This document shows, in pieces, positions 1 through 5,976 of a stretch of 7,480 nt of DNA. Under the pieces are notes generated by a model, which was not told where the DNA came from, ran no database searches, and saw nothing but the letters and a program-made list of their open reading frames with translations. The stretch is taken from positions 1 to 7,480 of the forward strand of contig JAHJUB010000094.1 of the NCBI GenBank assembly GCA_018829455.1, read 5' to 3'. This DNA is from Candidatus Omnitrophota bacterium. Lineage in GTDB: Bacteria > Ratteibacteria > UBA8468 > MWAK01. The translations under genes were made by a program, and so were the position numbers. How positions within the stretch are numbered: position 1 is the first letter of the stretch; each line of letters begins with the position of its first letter.

Positions 1-213
1 AGAGATGGCGGCACACAAAGAGGTTCTGGTGCGTTAACTCCTTAGACTCTGCATGATTAATTTTTAAGTTAAAACATTGCACCACAAGGGATTAGCCAGA
101 TAGGCCCGAAAGCCTTTTAACGGCATATGCAGGTATTAAGCGTAATAAAAAAATCACAAAAACGGAACAATAAGGATAAATTTTTCAAAAATACGCTTCG
201 GGGTCGTTACACT

Positions 214-245
214 TGATTTTCTTCCATTATCGCTACAGAAAATCA
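214..245. repeat. Inverted repeat, 9-bp stem
   Basis: TGATTTTCT at 214-222 is the exact reverse complement of AGAAAATCA at 237-245, with a 14-nt loop. The loop ends in TATCGCTAC (228-236), a 9-mer repeated at 277-285. No T-run follows, so it is not a typical intrinsic terminator. It fits a dispersed palindromic element better, but that is inference. Confidence 0.6.
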
Positions 246-290
246 CCCTCGCCTAACACAGTATATCTGGCTCCGCTATCGCTACGATAA

Positions 291-309
291 GCGACCCTGA
301 AAGGGTCGC
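291..309. repeat. Perfect GC-rich hairpin, 8-bp stem, 3-nt loop
   Basis: GCGACCCT (291-298) and AGGGTCGC (302-309) form an exact 8-bp stem around the loop GAA. A terminator would need a following T-tract, but the sequence continues with ACTACGTAG. Similar hairpins in bacterial genomes are often copies of small intergenic repeats. A transcript-end or roadblock role for an upstream unit cannot be excluded. Confidence 0.7.
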
Positions 310-312
310 ACT

Positions 313-331
313 ACGTAGAAACATGCTACGT
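313..331. repeat. Inverted repeat, 6-bp stem
   Basis: ACGTAG (313-318) pairs with CTACGT (326-331) across a 7-nt loop. The left arm also lies within the 8-base palindrome CTACGTAG (311-318). It directly follows the 291-309 hairpin and lies about 50 bases upstream of the -35 element. It may be part of the same repeat cluster or a protein-binding palindrome. Confidence 0.4.
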
Positions 332-379
332 TACAGGAAAGGGGACCTGCGTATTACACAAAACTCTACGAGTAAATTT

Positions 380-409
380 TTGACAGGGGAACCTCTTTTA
401 GATTATAAT
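380..409 (+). promoter_or_regulatory. Consensus sigma-70 promoter for the operon
   Basis: The -35 hexamer is TTGACA (380-385) and the -10 hexamer is TATAAT (404-409), both exact consensus, separated by 18 nt. Transcription would start near 416, giving a leader of about 59 nt before the ATG at 475. No other promoter of this quality was noticed between the genes, so it probably drives the whole cluster. Confidence 0.85.
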
Positions 410-461
410 AATATTACTAAAACAATAACAATAGTAATGAATTCCCTAAAAAGGGCCAAGG

Positions 462-468
462 GGAGGAG
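462..468 (+). promoter_or_regulatory. Strong ribosome binding site of the first gene
   Basis: GGAGGAG lies six bases before the ATG at 475, a near-perfect Shine-Dalgarno match that fixes the start. Upstream, CCCT (444-447) can pair with AGGG (452-455), or TTCCCT (442-447) can pair with AGGGGA (459-464), which would cover part of this site. Whether that competition matters is unknown. Confidence 0.8.
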
Positions 469-474
469 AAAACA

Positions 475-1200
475 ATGAATATTCTGGAAAACAAGGACGA
501 TTTGAAATCGCTGGTAGAAAGCCTTAACTTTAAAGAGAAGGTTGACCGATCACTGGCGTTGATTGAGGCGGCCTGGCAGAAATTTGGAGACGGCCTGGTT
601 GTGGCAAACAGCGTGGGTAAGGATTCAATGGTAGTTTGGGACCTGGCCAAGCGGGTCAGCCCCAAGATTCGCGGCTTCATCGTAACGACCAGGTTCCAAC
701 CGAAAGAGACGGTAGAGTTTATGGACCAGATGGTTCAGAAGTATCCGGAGCTCGGGATATTCCAGAACGATGCTGAAATTCCCGACCAACTCTACAAAAC
801 AGACCCGGACCGCTGCTGCGACCTGCTAAAGGTGGAGCCGACTCGTTGGGCAGTCAAAGAGATGGCTATTAAATGCTGGATTACCGGCTTGCGCTGCACC
901 GAAGGCCGCACCCGAACCGAATTCCATGAGGTGGAAGAACGGGATAAGGGACTGGTCAAACTCAACCCGATTTTAATCTGGAAGGAACGGGAAATCTGGC
1001 AGTATCTTGCCGTCTATTCCGTGCCGGTCAACCCGCTTTACGGACAGGGCTACCGTTCCCTGGACTGCCTTACCTGCACCCGGATAACCACCGACGAAAA
1101 CGAGCGGGCCGGACGATGGATGGGCACCAGCAAGTGCGGCGGTGAATGCGGCATCCATACCCGCCCCCTTACGGCCGGGCTAAAGGGAGATGGAATCTAA
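475..1200 (+). CDS. cysH: APS/PAPS reductase family protein, [4Fe-4S] type (CysH)
   Basis: This cytoplasmic enzyme reduces adenylyl sulfate (or PAPS) to sulfite, the step before sulfite reductase. The 241-residue length is usual for the family. Visible motifs are the N-type PP-loop S46-VGKDS-51 for nucleotide binding, the cysteine pair C114-C115 (RCCDLLKVEP), the ITGLRC..GRTR segment near 137-147, C198-x2-C201, and the C-terminal E224-C-G-I-H228 box carrying the catalytic cysteine C225. The CC plus CxxC set is the signature of the [4Fe-4S] enzymes, which mostly prefer APS; substrate choice is inferred. A strong ribosome binding site (462-468) supports the ATG. It is the first gene after the promoter and overlaps the next gene by 11 nt. 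The cluster's sulfite reductase would use its product. Confidence 0.93.
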   Translation: MNILENKDDLKSLVESLNFKEKVDRSLALIEAAWQKFGDGLVVANSVGKDSMVVWDLAKRVSPKIRGFIVTTRFQPKETVEFMDQMVQKYPELGIFQNDAEIPDQLYKTDPDRCCDLLKVEPTRWAVKEMAIKCWITGLRCTEGRTRTEFHEVEERDKGLVKLNPILIWKEREIWQYLAVYSVPVNPLYGQGYRSLDCLTCTRITTDENERAGRWMGTSKCGGECGIHTRPLTAGLKGDGI

Positions 1201-1879
1201 GGGGTTGCTAAAAAATAAGGTCTATCGCATCGGCGCCAGGCGCTCTCCTCTTGCCTTAAAACAGGTTGAAGAGGTAATTCAAACCTTAAAGAAGACCTAC
1301 CCGGACGTTCAGTTTGAGGTCGTCGGAATTGAAACCGATGGCGACCTGGATAAAACTACACCCCTCTCTCTGGTGGAAGGGTCTGATTTCTTTACCCGGC
1401 AGATTGACGAAGCGCTTCTGGCCGGAGAAATAGACTTTGCGGTCCACAGCGCCAAAGACCTGCCGGACCGGTTAAGAGATGGTTTAAGCATTGTGGCCGT
1501 TACCGTTTCCCTTGACCCTTACGACTGCCTGGTCTCTAAGCGCGGCTTAAACCTATCAAGCCTTACGCCGGGCGCCAGTATCGGCGCTTCCAGCCGGCGG
1601 CGTAAGGAAGGTCTTAAAAAATATCGTCCCGATTTTCAACTTAAAGATATTCGTGGTAATATTGAAGAACGGTTAGAAAAATTAGAACAAGTTGAATTTG
1701 ACGCGATTGTCATCGCGGCCTGCGGGCTGATGCGGTTGGGACTGGAAAACAGGATAACCGAAAGAATCCCTTTTGAAATTTTGCCGCCGCACCCTTTACA
1801 GGGTTGTCTGGCCGTGGTAACCAGGGATAAAAAATGGCTCAAGAGTTTCGTTGTCCGGGCAATATCCAGCAGAACCTGA
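1190..1879 (+). CDS. Short hydroxymethylbilane synthase-like protein lacking domain 3
   Basis: Domains 1 and 2 of hydroxymethylbilane synthase (HemC, porphobilinogen polymerisation) are clear: IGARRSPLALKQ near 14-25, AVHSAKDLP with catalytic Asp D90, SSRRRK at 134-139, IRGN..ER at 154-161, and LQGCLAVV near 203-210. The chain stops at residue 229, just past domain 2, whereas the family is usually about 300 residues. The domain carrying the dipyrromethane-linked cysteine is absent. In the active-site loop, positions equal to E. coli R44, K55 and K59 read D50, L61 and S65. No frame downstream encodes domain 3. Canonical activity is therefore doubtful; it may be a specialised paralog acting near siroheme supply. 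The start is uncertain: an AGGGAG motif abuts ATG 1190, and TTG 1205 is an alternative. There is no signal peptide. It overlaps the next gene by 46 nt. Confidence 0.85.
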   Translation: MESKGLLKNKVYRIGARRSPLALKQVEEVIQTLKKTYPDVQFEVVGIETDGDLDKTTPLSLVEGSDFFTRQIDEALLAGEIDFAVHSAKDLPDRLRDGLSIVAVTVSLDPYDCLVSKRGLNLSSLTPGASIGASSRRRKEGLKKYRPDFQLKDIRGNIEERLEKLEQVEFDAIVIAACGLMRLGLENRITERIPFEILPPHPLQGCLAVVTRDKKWLKSFVVRAISSRT

Positions 1880-2073
1880 CCGCGGAAATTCACCCGTGTT
1901 CCAAATGCGGCTACGGCGTGGAGATATTTTCCGACGAAGTCAGGCGGAGATGCCCGAAGTGCAAAACGATGGTCTTTCGGGAAAGAATGCCTTCCTGCAT
2001 TGATTGGTGCCCGGCGGCCAAAGAATGCGTCGGCGAAAAGAAGTGGAAAGAACTGAAAGGGACGCAGCCGTAA
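1834..2073 (+). CDS. Small cysteine-rich zinc-ribbon-like protein
   Basis: This 79-residue protein has eight cysteines: C7, C22-x2-C25, C40-x2-C43, C55-x3-C59 and C65. The two CxxC pairs separated by 14 residues look like a zinc ribbon. The SCIDWC...ECVG tail could hold a second metal site, possibly with C7; this is inference. It resembles small conserved proteins of anaerobes with an 'E.FSDE...C..C...PSC..WC..A.EC.G' pattern, whose function I do not know. The start is supported by AGGGA at 1823-1827, six bases before the ATG. It lies in another frame inside the last 46 bases of the HMBS-like gene and ends 12 bases before the sulfite reductase gene, so the three are probably co-translated. 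It could be a metal or Fe-S accessory factor. Confidence 0.8.
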   Translation: MAQEFRCPGNIQQNLTAEIHPCSKCGYGVEIFSDEVRRRCPKCKTMVFRERMPSCIDWCPAAKECVGEKKWKELKGTQP

Positions 2074-2085
2074 GGGGCCGCTCAA

Positions 2086-4425
2086 ATGTTTAAACTTCCC
2101 GAAGAAATAATTAAGGGGACAGAGGACTACCAGGCTGCCTTGAACGAACTGGTAAGCGGCCGGTACGCGGCCGGACGGTTTGTCGGCATCCGGGTGCCCT
2201 GGGGCATATACAGCCACCGGGGCGGAAAAGTCTTTATGGCCCGCATCAGGATTCCGGCCGGCCAGGTTACCGGAGCACAGCTGGCCGCAATCGCTCACGT
2301 CAGCGCGACTTACGGAAACGGCGTCAGCCACATCACTACCCGGCAGGACATCCAGATTCACGAAGTGAAGATAGCGGATACGGGAAAGGTTCTGGAGTAC
2401 TTAAAAGACTATAACCTTTCCTCAGCCGGCGGAGGCGGGAATACCGTCCGCAACATTACCGCCTGCAGCCGTTCCGGAACCTGCCCGGATGAAGTCCTTT
2501 ACGTCAGGGGCTGCGCCGTCTCCCTGACCGAATATCTTTTGCGGCAGGAAACCTCCCATCTTTTACCCCGAAAACTTAAGATCGCTTTCTCCGGCTGTGC
2601 CAAAGACTGCAGTGGTTGCCTGGTAAACGACATCGGATTTTTGGCCGAAGAAAGAGACGGCCGAAAGGGCTTTAAGGTCTTTGTCGCCGGCGGTATGGGC
2701 GCAGATTCAAGGGTCGGAAAACTCCTGGAGGAGTTCCTGCCGGAAGAAGATTTGGGCTATGGCGCAACAGCCGTCAAAAACCTCTTTTTCAAACACGGCG
2801 ACCGCCGGAACAGACGGCACAACCGCTTAAGATTCCTGGTGGAAGAGATGGGACTGGAGAAGTTCCATGACCTCTACCGATTGGAATTGAACGCTCTGAA
2901 AGAAGCCGGGCATATCGCTTTAAGAAAGATTGAGCCGCGGCAAATCAAAGAGGCGGCCGCGGAAATTCCCGAAGCGGACGAGGCTGAGTTTAAAAAATTC
3001 TTAAGTTACAGCCTGCATCCGCAAAAACAGGCCGGCCTGGTCAGCGTAGAACTGAGAATCCCCAACGGCGACATTCCGGCCGGGAAGTTAACGGAAATCG
3101 GCGGCTTGGAAAAAGAATTCCCGGAGATTGAGTTTGCCACCTCGCAAAATCAGAATATCCTGGTGCAGAACGTCAGGAAGGACGACCTTTATCGGTTATT
3201 TCTAAAAATAAAAAAGGTTCTGCCTGATTTCCTCTACGCCGGAACTATTTTAGACATCGCCTGCTGCAAGGGCGCCACGACCTGTAACCTGGGCCTCTGT
3301 AATTCACCAGCCCTAAGCGCTGAAATAACAAAACTGATTAAGGAACGTTTCATAGACACTCCGGTATTCCGCGGGGTTAACCTCAAAATCAACGGCTGCC
3401 CCAACGCCTGCGGCCATCACCCGATCGGCGCCATCTCTTTTCACGGAGCGGTTAGAAAAGTGGACAACCGTCCGGTTCCTTTTTACGCCTTGCTTCTGGG
3501 TGGCCGAAAGGATTTGGAGAAGACCAGGTTGGCGGAAAAGATTGGATTTATTCCGGCCAAAAGTGTTCCCCTTTTTCTGACCGAATTCCTGAAAAGGATA
3601 AACGAGCGCTTAAACGAAGAGGATGACGTCTCTGAATTTTTGGCCCGGGAAGGCCGGGAGATGGCGCGGGAACTAATCGCGAAATTTTCTGATGTTCCTC
3701 CCTACCATAAAAATAAAGATTTCTACGCGGACTGGGGTAAAAAAGAGGACTTTTCCCTGCAGGGTTTAGGCCCGGGCGAGTGCGGCGCCGGCGTTCTGGA
3801 TCTGATTGAAAGCGATTTGGCCGAAGCAAAGATTTGCTTGGAGCGAGCGGAGAAAAATAGTTACCTTGGGACGGAAATAAAAAAGAGCTTACTCCTTTCA
3901 GCCCGGGCGCTCCTGGTTGTGCGGGGCGCTGACCCGAAGAACGAGGAAGAAGTTTTCAATCAATTTACCAACGTGTTTATCCAAACGGAGATTACGTCGG
4001 ACCGGTTCCGCGACATCCGGGATGTCTACCGGAGCCTCTCCGAAAATCTGGGCCCCGCGGAACTTAAAAAACGGTTTCAGTACGCCGGAGACTTTCGGAA
4101 AGAGATTAACCGCCTCTACCACGGTATGGACTCTTCGTTCAATTTCCCGAAAGAGAAAAATGAGGAAAGAACCCCCTCACCCACCCTTCTCCCCCAAGAG
4201 GAGAGGGCCCCGGTTTTAGACCTGAAAGGCACGGCCTGCCCGCTCAACTACGTCAAGGCGAAACTGTATCTGGAAGGACTGAAATCCGGCGAGAAGATTG
4301 AAATCCTTTTAGACGAAGGTGAACCGATAACCAACGTTCCCAGGAGCCTGGAGGATGACGGACACCGGATTTTGAATACAGAAAAAATGGGTAATTTTTA
4401 TAAGATTACGGTGCAGAAAAGATGA
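2086..4425 (+). CDS. Siroheme sulfite reductase with helical domain and C-terminal TusA domain
   Basis: This 779-residue, three-part cytoplasmic protein probably reduces sulfite to sulfide. Residues about 20-560 are a duplicated nitrite/sulfite reductase core with TTRQDIQIHEV at 84-94. Half one carries C127-x5-C133 and C171-x3-C175; half two carries C394-x5-C400 and C438-x3-C442, so both halves hold a full siroheme/[4Fe-4S] cysteine set, whereas most single-chain relatives use only one. Residues about 564-685 (from GPGECGAGV) are a helical, HEPN-like domain. A low-complexity linker (about 688-708) leads to a TusA-like sulfur-carrier domain (709-779) with the C718-P-L-N box and GEPITNVPRS. Nitrite reduction is the main alternative, but CysH and TusA favour sulfite. 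No flavin domain is fused, so ferredoxin is the likely donor. AAGGGG at 2072-2077 supports the start. The stop overlaps the next ATG (ATGA). Confidence 0.9.
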   Translation: MFKLPEEIIKGTEDYQAALNELVSGRYAAGRFVGIRVPWGIYSHRGGKVFMARIRIPAGQVTGAQLAAIAHVSATYGNGVSHITTRQDIQIHEVKIADTGKVLEYLKDYNLSSAGGGGNTVRNITACSRSGTCPDEVLYVRGCAVSLTEYLLRQETSHLLPRKLKIAFSGCAKDCSGCLVNDIGFLAEERDGRKGFKVFVAGGMGADSRVGKLLEEFLPEEDLGYGATAVKNLFFKHGDRRNRRHNRLRFLVEEMGLEKFHDLYRLELNALKEAGHIALRKIEPRQIKEAAAEIPEADEAEFKKFLSYSLHPQKQAGLVSVELRIPNGDIPAGKLTEIGGLEKEFPEIEFATSQNQNILVQNVRKDDLYRLFLKIKKVLPDFLYAGTILDIACCKGATTCNLGLCNSPALSAEITKLIKERFIDTPVFRGVNLKINGCPNACGHHPIGAISFHGAVRKVDNRPVPFYALLLGGRKDLEKTRLAEKIGFIPAKSVPLFLTEFLKRINERLNEEDDVSEFLAREGREMARELIAKFSDVPPYHKNKDFYADWGKKEDFSLQGLGPGECGAGVLDLIESDLAEAKICLERAEKNSYLGTEIKKSLLLSARALLVVRGADPKNEEEVFNQFTNVFIQTEITSDRFRDIRDVYRSLSENLGPAELKKRFQYAGDFRKEINRLYHGMDSSFNFPKEKNEERTPSPTLLPQEERAPVLDLKGTACPLNYVKAKLYLEGLKSGEKIEILLDEGEPITNVPRSLEDDGHRILNTEKMGNFYKITVQKR
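4172..4207. repeat. Palindromic repeat-like element inside a coding linker
   Basis: A C-rich arm (CCCTCACCCACCCTTCTCC) is followed by a G-rich arm ending GAGGAGAGGG, giving an imperfect hairpin. It resembles the widespread intergenic palindromes of the type CCCTCACCC...CTCTCCC...GGGAGAGGG found in many bacterial genomes (from memory). Here it is read in frame, encoding the TPSPTLLPQEER part of the linker between the helical and TusA domains of the sulfite reductase fusion. Insertion of a mobile or amplified small repeat into a tolerant linker is the likely explanation. Confidence 0.55.
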
Positions 4426-5117
4426 CTATGGAAGAGAGCGCCTTCACGCTGGTTGAAGTTCTGGTAGTAATCGCAATCATCGCGATTTTAGCTGCTTTGT
4501 TGTTGCCGGGTTTATCGCAAGCGCGCGAAAAGGCGAAACAGGCGCTGTGTATGAACAACCTGCGCCAAATCGGCCTCGCATTCTCCATGTACTGTTCCGA
4601 TTACGACGAGTGCTTTCCCTGCGCTCAGGACCCGGTCAGCGCCTCCCCTTTCTACTGGCTCTGGATGGGCCGGGGCTGGCGCCAGTTTCTGGCGCCCTAT
4701 CTCAACAAAAACGCTACCAGCCTTAATCCCGGTGTCCTCTACTGCCTTTCGGACCGCACGGCTCCGCAGAAGTGGGAGAGTACTTCTTACGCCTACAGCA
4801 TGGCCTTCTACCACTCTCCGGAGCAGATTAACCTGATGACCAGCGACACCGATACCTATACCAACCCTGTGCCGTCGGTGGGCCAGAAATTGAGCCAAGT
4901 TTCCTTTCCGGACAAGAAGGTTCTGGCCGGAGAATGGCTAAGCAACCATACGCCGAAGACGGTAGTTAACTGGTGGAACTGGTCGGGAAGCCGCAACTAC
5001 CTTTTTGCCGACGGCCACGTGGAGTATCTGAAAGCAATCCGGATTAAGCCGGCCAATGACAATTACCCGGACCCAAATTTGACCCGGGATGGAATTAAAG
5101 GAAAAGACGTAGATTAA
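4422..5117 (+). CDS. Type II pseudopilin-like protein with prepilin N-terminus
   Basis: The 231-residue protein begins with a short leader MTMEESA, then FTLVEVLVVIAIIAILAALLLPG, the methylation-type prepilin helix with Glu at +5 (E12). The residue before the cleavage site is Ala7 rather than the usual Gly. The helix is followed by QAREKAKQALCMNNLRQIGLAFSMY, then a globular region and the FADGHVEYLK motif near the C-terminus, all typical of the large pseudopilin-like families of PVC, Omnitrophota-like and Armatimonadota genomes. It would be membrane-anchored with the rest outside the cytoplasm. Its start codon overlaps the sulfite reductase stop (ATGA), so translation is probably coupled, and it sits 16 bases before the ABC ATPase. 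A role in sulfur uptake or surface binding is only suggested by position; related copies are often scattered without clear function. Confidence 0.88.
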   Translation: MTMEESAFTLVEVLVVIAIIAILAALLLPGLSQAREKAKQALCMNNLRQIGLAFSMYCSDYDECFPCAQDPVSASPFYWLWMGRGWRQFLAPYLNKNATSLNPGVLYCLSDRTAPQKWESTSYAYSMAFYHSPEQINLMTSDTDTYTNPVPSVGQKLSQVSFPDKKVLAGEWLSNHTPKTVVNWWNWSGSRNYLFADGHVEYLKAIRIKPANDNYPDPNLTRDGIKGKDVD

Positions 5118-5133
5118 AAAGACCCAAAACACG

Positions 5134-5976
5134 ATGAAAGTAATCATTGAAGACGTTTCCAAAAAATTCTTCCGGAAGGGCAAGGAACCAACAGAGGTAC
5201 TGTCCAGGGTGAATCTGAAGATTGAAGAAGGCGAATTAGTTTCTATATTGGGCCCCTCCGGCTGCGGAAAGTCAACCCTTTTAAATATAGTAGCCGGTCT
5301 GATAAAACCAGACTCCGGCCGGATATTGGTAAACGGCCGGCTGGTAGCAGGTCCGGCCAGCGACCGGGTCGTTGTTTTCCAGGAAGCCGCGCTCTTCCCC
5401 TGGCTTTCGGTCTTGGAAAACGTGGAGTTTGGCCTGAGGCTCAGCCGGTACTCCATAAAAGAACGCCGCGAGACCGCCCTGAAATTTATTAAAATGGTAC
5501 ACCTTTCTAAATTTGTCCGGGCGTATCCTTACGAACTTTCCGGTGGTATGAAACAACGGGTCGCCATCGCCCGGGCCCTGGCGATGGACCCGGAAATACT
5601 CTTGATGGATGAACCGTTCGGCGCGCTGGACGCCCAGACACGGAGAATTATGGAAATGGAACTGCAGGAAATCTGGCAGGAAACCCACAAAACGATCCTT
5701 TTTGTGACTCATAACTTACGGGAGGCGGTCTCACTCTCCGACCGGATATATCTGATGACAGCCCGGCCCGGTACCGTCAAAGGTAATTATACGGTTGTCA
5801 TTTCCAGGCCGAGAAAGGAAACGGACATTGACCTCTTCTTTGTCGAAAACCAGATCCATGCCTCCCTGGAAGAAGAGGTTGAAAAAGTGGTAAAAGAGGA
5901 AATGGGAATTGACTATGCTGTTACGAAAGACGGTTTTCTTCTGCCTGCTGATCGCAATCTGGGCAGCGATATCTAA
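5134..5976 (+). CDS. ABC transporter ATPase, sulfonate/taurine/nitrate importer family
   Basis: The 280-residue nucleotide-binding subunit has Walker A GPSGCGKST at 40-48, the Q-loop Gln at 83, the signature LSGGMKQR from 135, Walker B ILLMDEP at 155-161, the D-loop GALD, and switch His193 (THN). The run from VVFQEAALFPWLSVLENVEFGL and the MTARPG segment near 208-213 match the SsuB/TauB/NrtD group that energises uptake of sulfonates, taurine, nitrate or similar anions. The permease gene follows and overlaps by 68 nt. No good ribosome binding site precedes the ATG. With APS and sulfite reductases in the same operon, a sulfur compound is the likely cargo, but substrate cannot be read from an ATPase. 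The C-terminal 50 residues are charged and family-typical. Confidence 0.92.
   Translation: MKVIIEDVSKKFFRKGKEPTEVLSRVNLKIEEGELVSILGPSGCGKSTLLNIVAGLIKPDSGRILVNGRLVAGPASDRVVVFQEAALFPWLSVLENVEFGLRLSRYSIKERRETALKFIKMVHLSKFVRAYPYELSGGMKQRVAIARALAMDPEILLMDEPFGALDAQTRRIMEMELQEIWQETHKTILFVTHNLREAVSLSDRIYLMTARPGTVKGNYTVVISRPRKETDIDLFFVENQIHASLEEEVEKVVKEEMGIDYAVTKDGFLLPADRNLGSDI
5896..5900 (+). promoter_or_regulatory. Ribosome binding site deciding the permease start
   Basis: GAGGA lies eight bases before TTG 5909 and fourteen before ATG 5915. The spacing favours the TTG start, with the ATG two codons later as the alternative. The site is inside the ATPase coding sequence, so the two subunits are probably translationally coupled. 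Confidence 0.5.

Larger units (their letters stand above)
1..379. other. AT-rich non-coding leader region, no gene seen
   Basis: No convincing coding region is visible on either strand. Frames open at base 1 close within about 55 bases (for example a TAG at 43-45), so the tail of an upstream gene is possible but cannot be recognised. A weak hairpin with stem AGGC/GCCT at 102-105 and 112-115, followed by TTTT, could be a poor terminator for something upstream. The second half (about 214-331) is filled with inverted repeats, listed separately. I found no tRNA, rRNA or riboswitch core that I could support. Confidence 0.6.

Noticed and set aside
1..45. C-terminal tail of an upstream gene
   Set aside because: The frame is too short to judge and its 14 residues match nothing I recognise.
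291..309. Intrinsic terminator
   Set aside because: The stem is strong but no T-tract follows on the plus strand, and on the minus strand the bases after the stem are also not T-rich.
1..379. SAM or other sulfur-related riboswitch before cysH
   Set aside because: No conserved core was recognisable, and the predicted transcript start near 416 leaves only about 59 nt of leader.
417..680. Minus-strand open frame across the start of cysH
   Set aside because: It covers the promoter-proximal leader and the cysH N-terminus, with low-complexity Ser/Leu/Phe content and no motif.
1190..1879. HMBS-like protein as the missing solute-binding protein of the importer (the folds are distantly alike)
   Set aside because: It has no signal peptide or lipobox and keeps HMBS-specific catalytic and arginine residues, so it should be cytoplasmic.
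1834..2073. HMBS domain 3 displaced by a frameshift
   Set aside because: The downstream frames were read. The one open frame encodes a cysteine-rich ribbon protein with its own ribosome binding site, and nothing resembles the domain 3 cysteine segment.
1636..2361. Long minus-strand open frame of 241 codons
   Set aside because: It lies opposite the HMBS-like, cysteine-rich and sulfite reductase genes, shows no recognisable motif, and is a shadow of their codon pattern.
4938..5456. Minus-strand open frame of 172 codons opposite the pilin/ATPase junction
   Set aside because: Antisense to two well-supported genes, with no recognisable domain.
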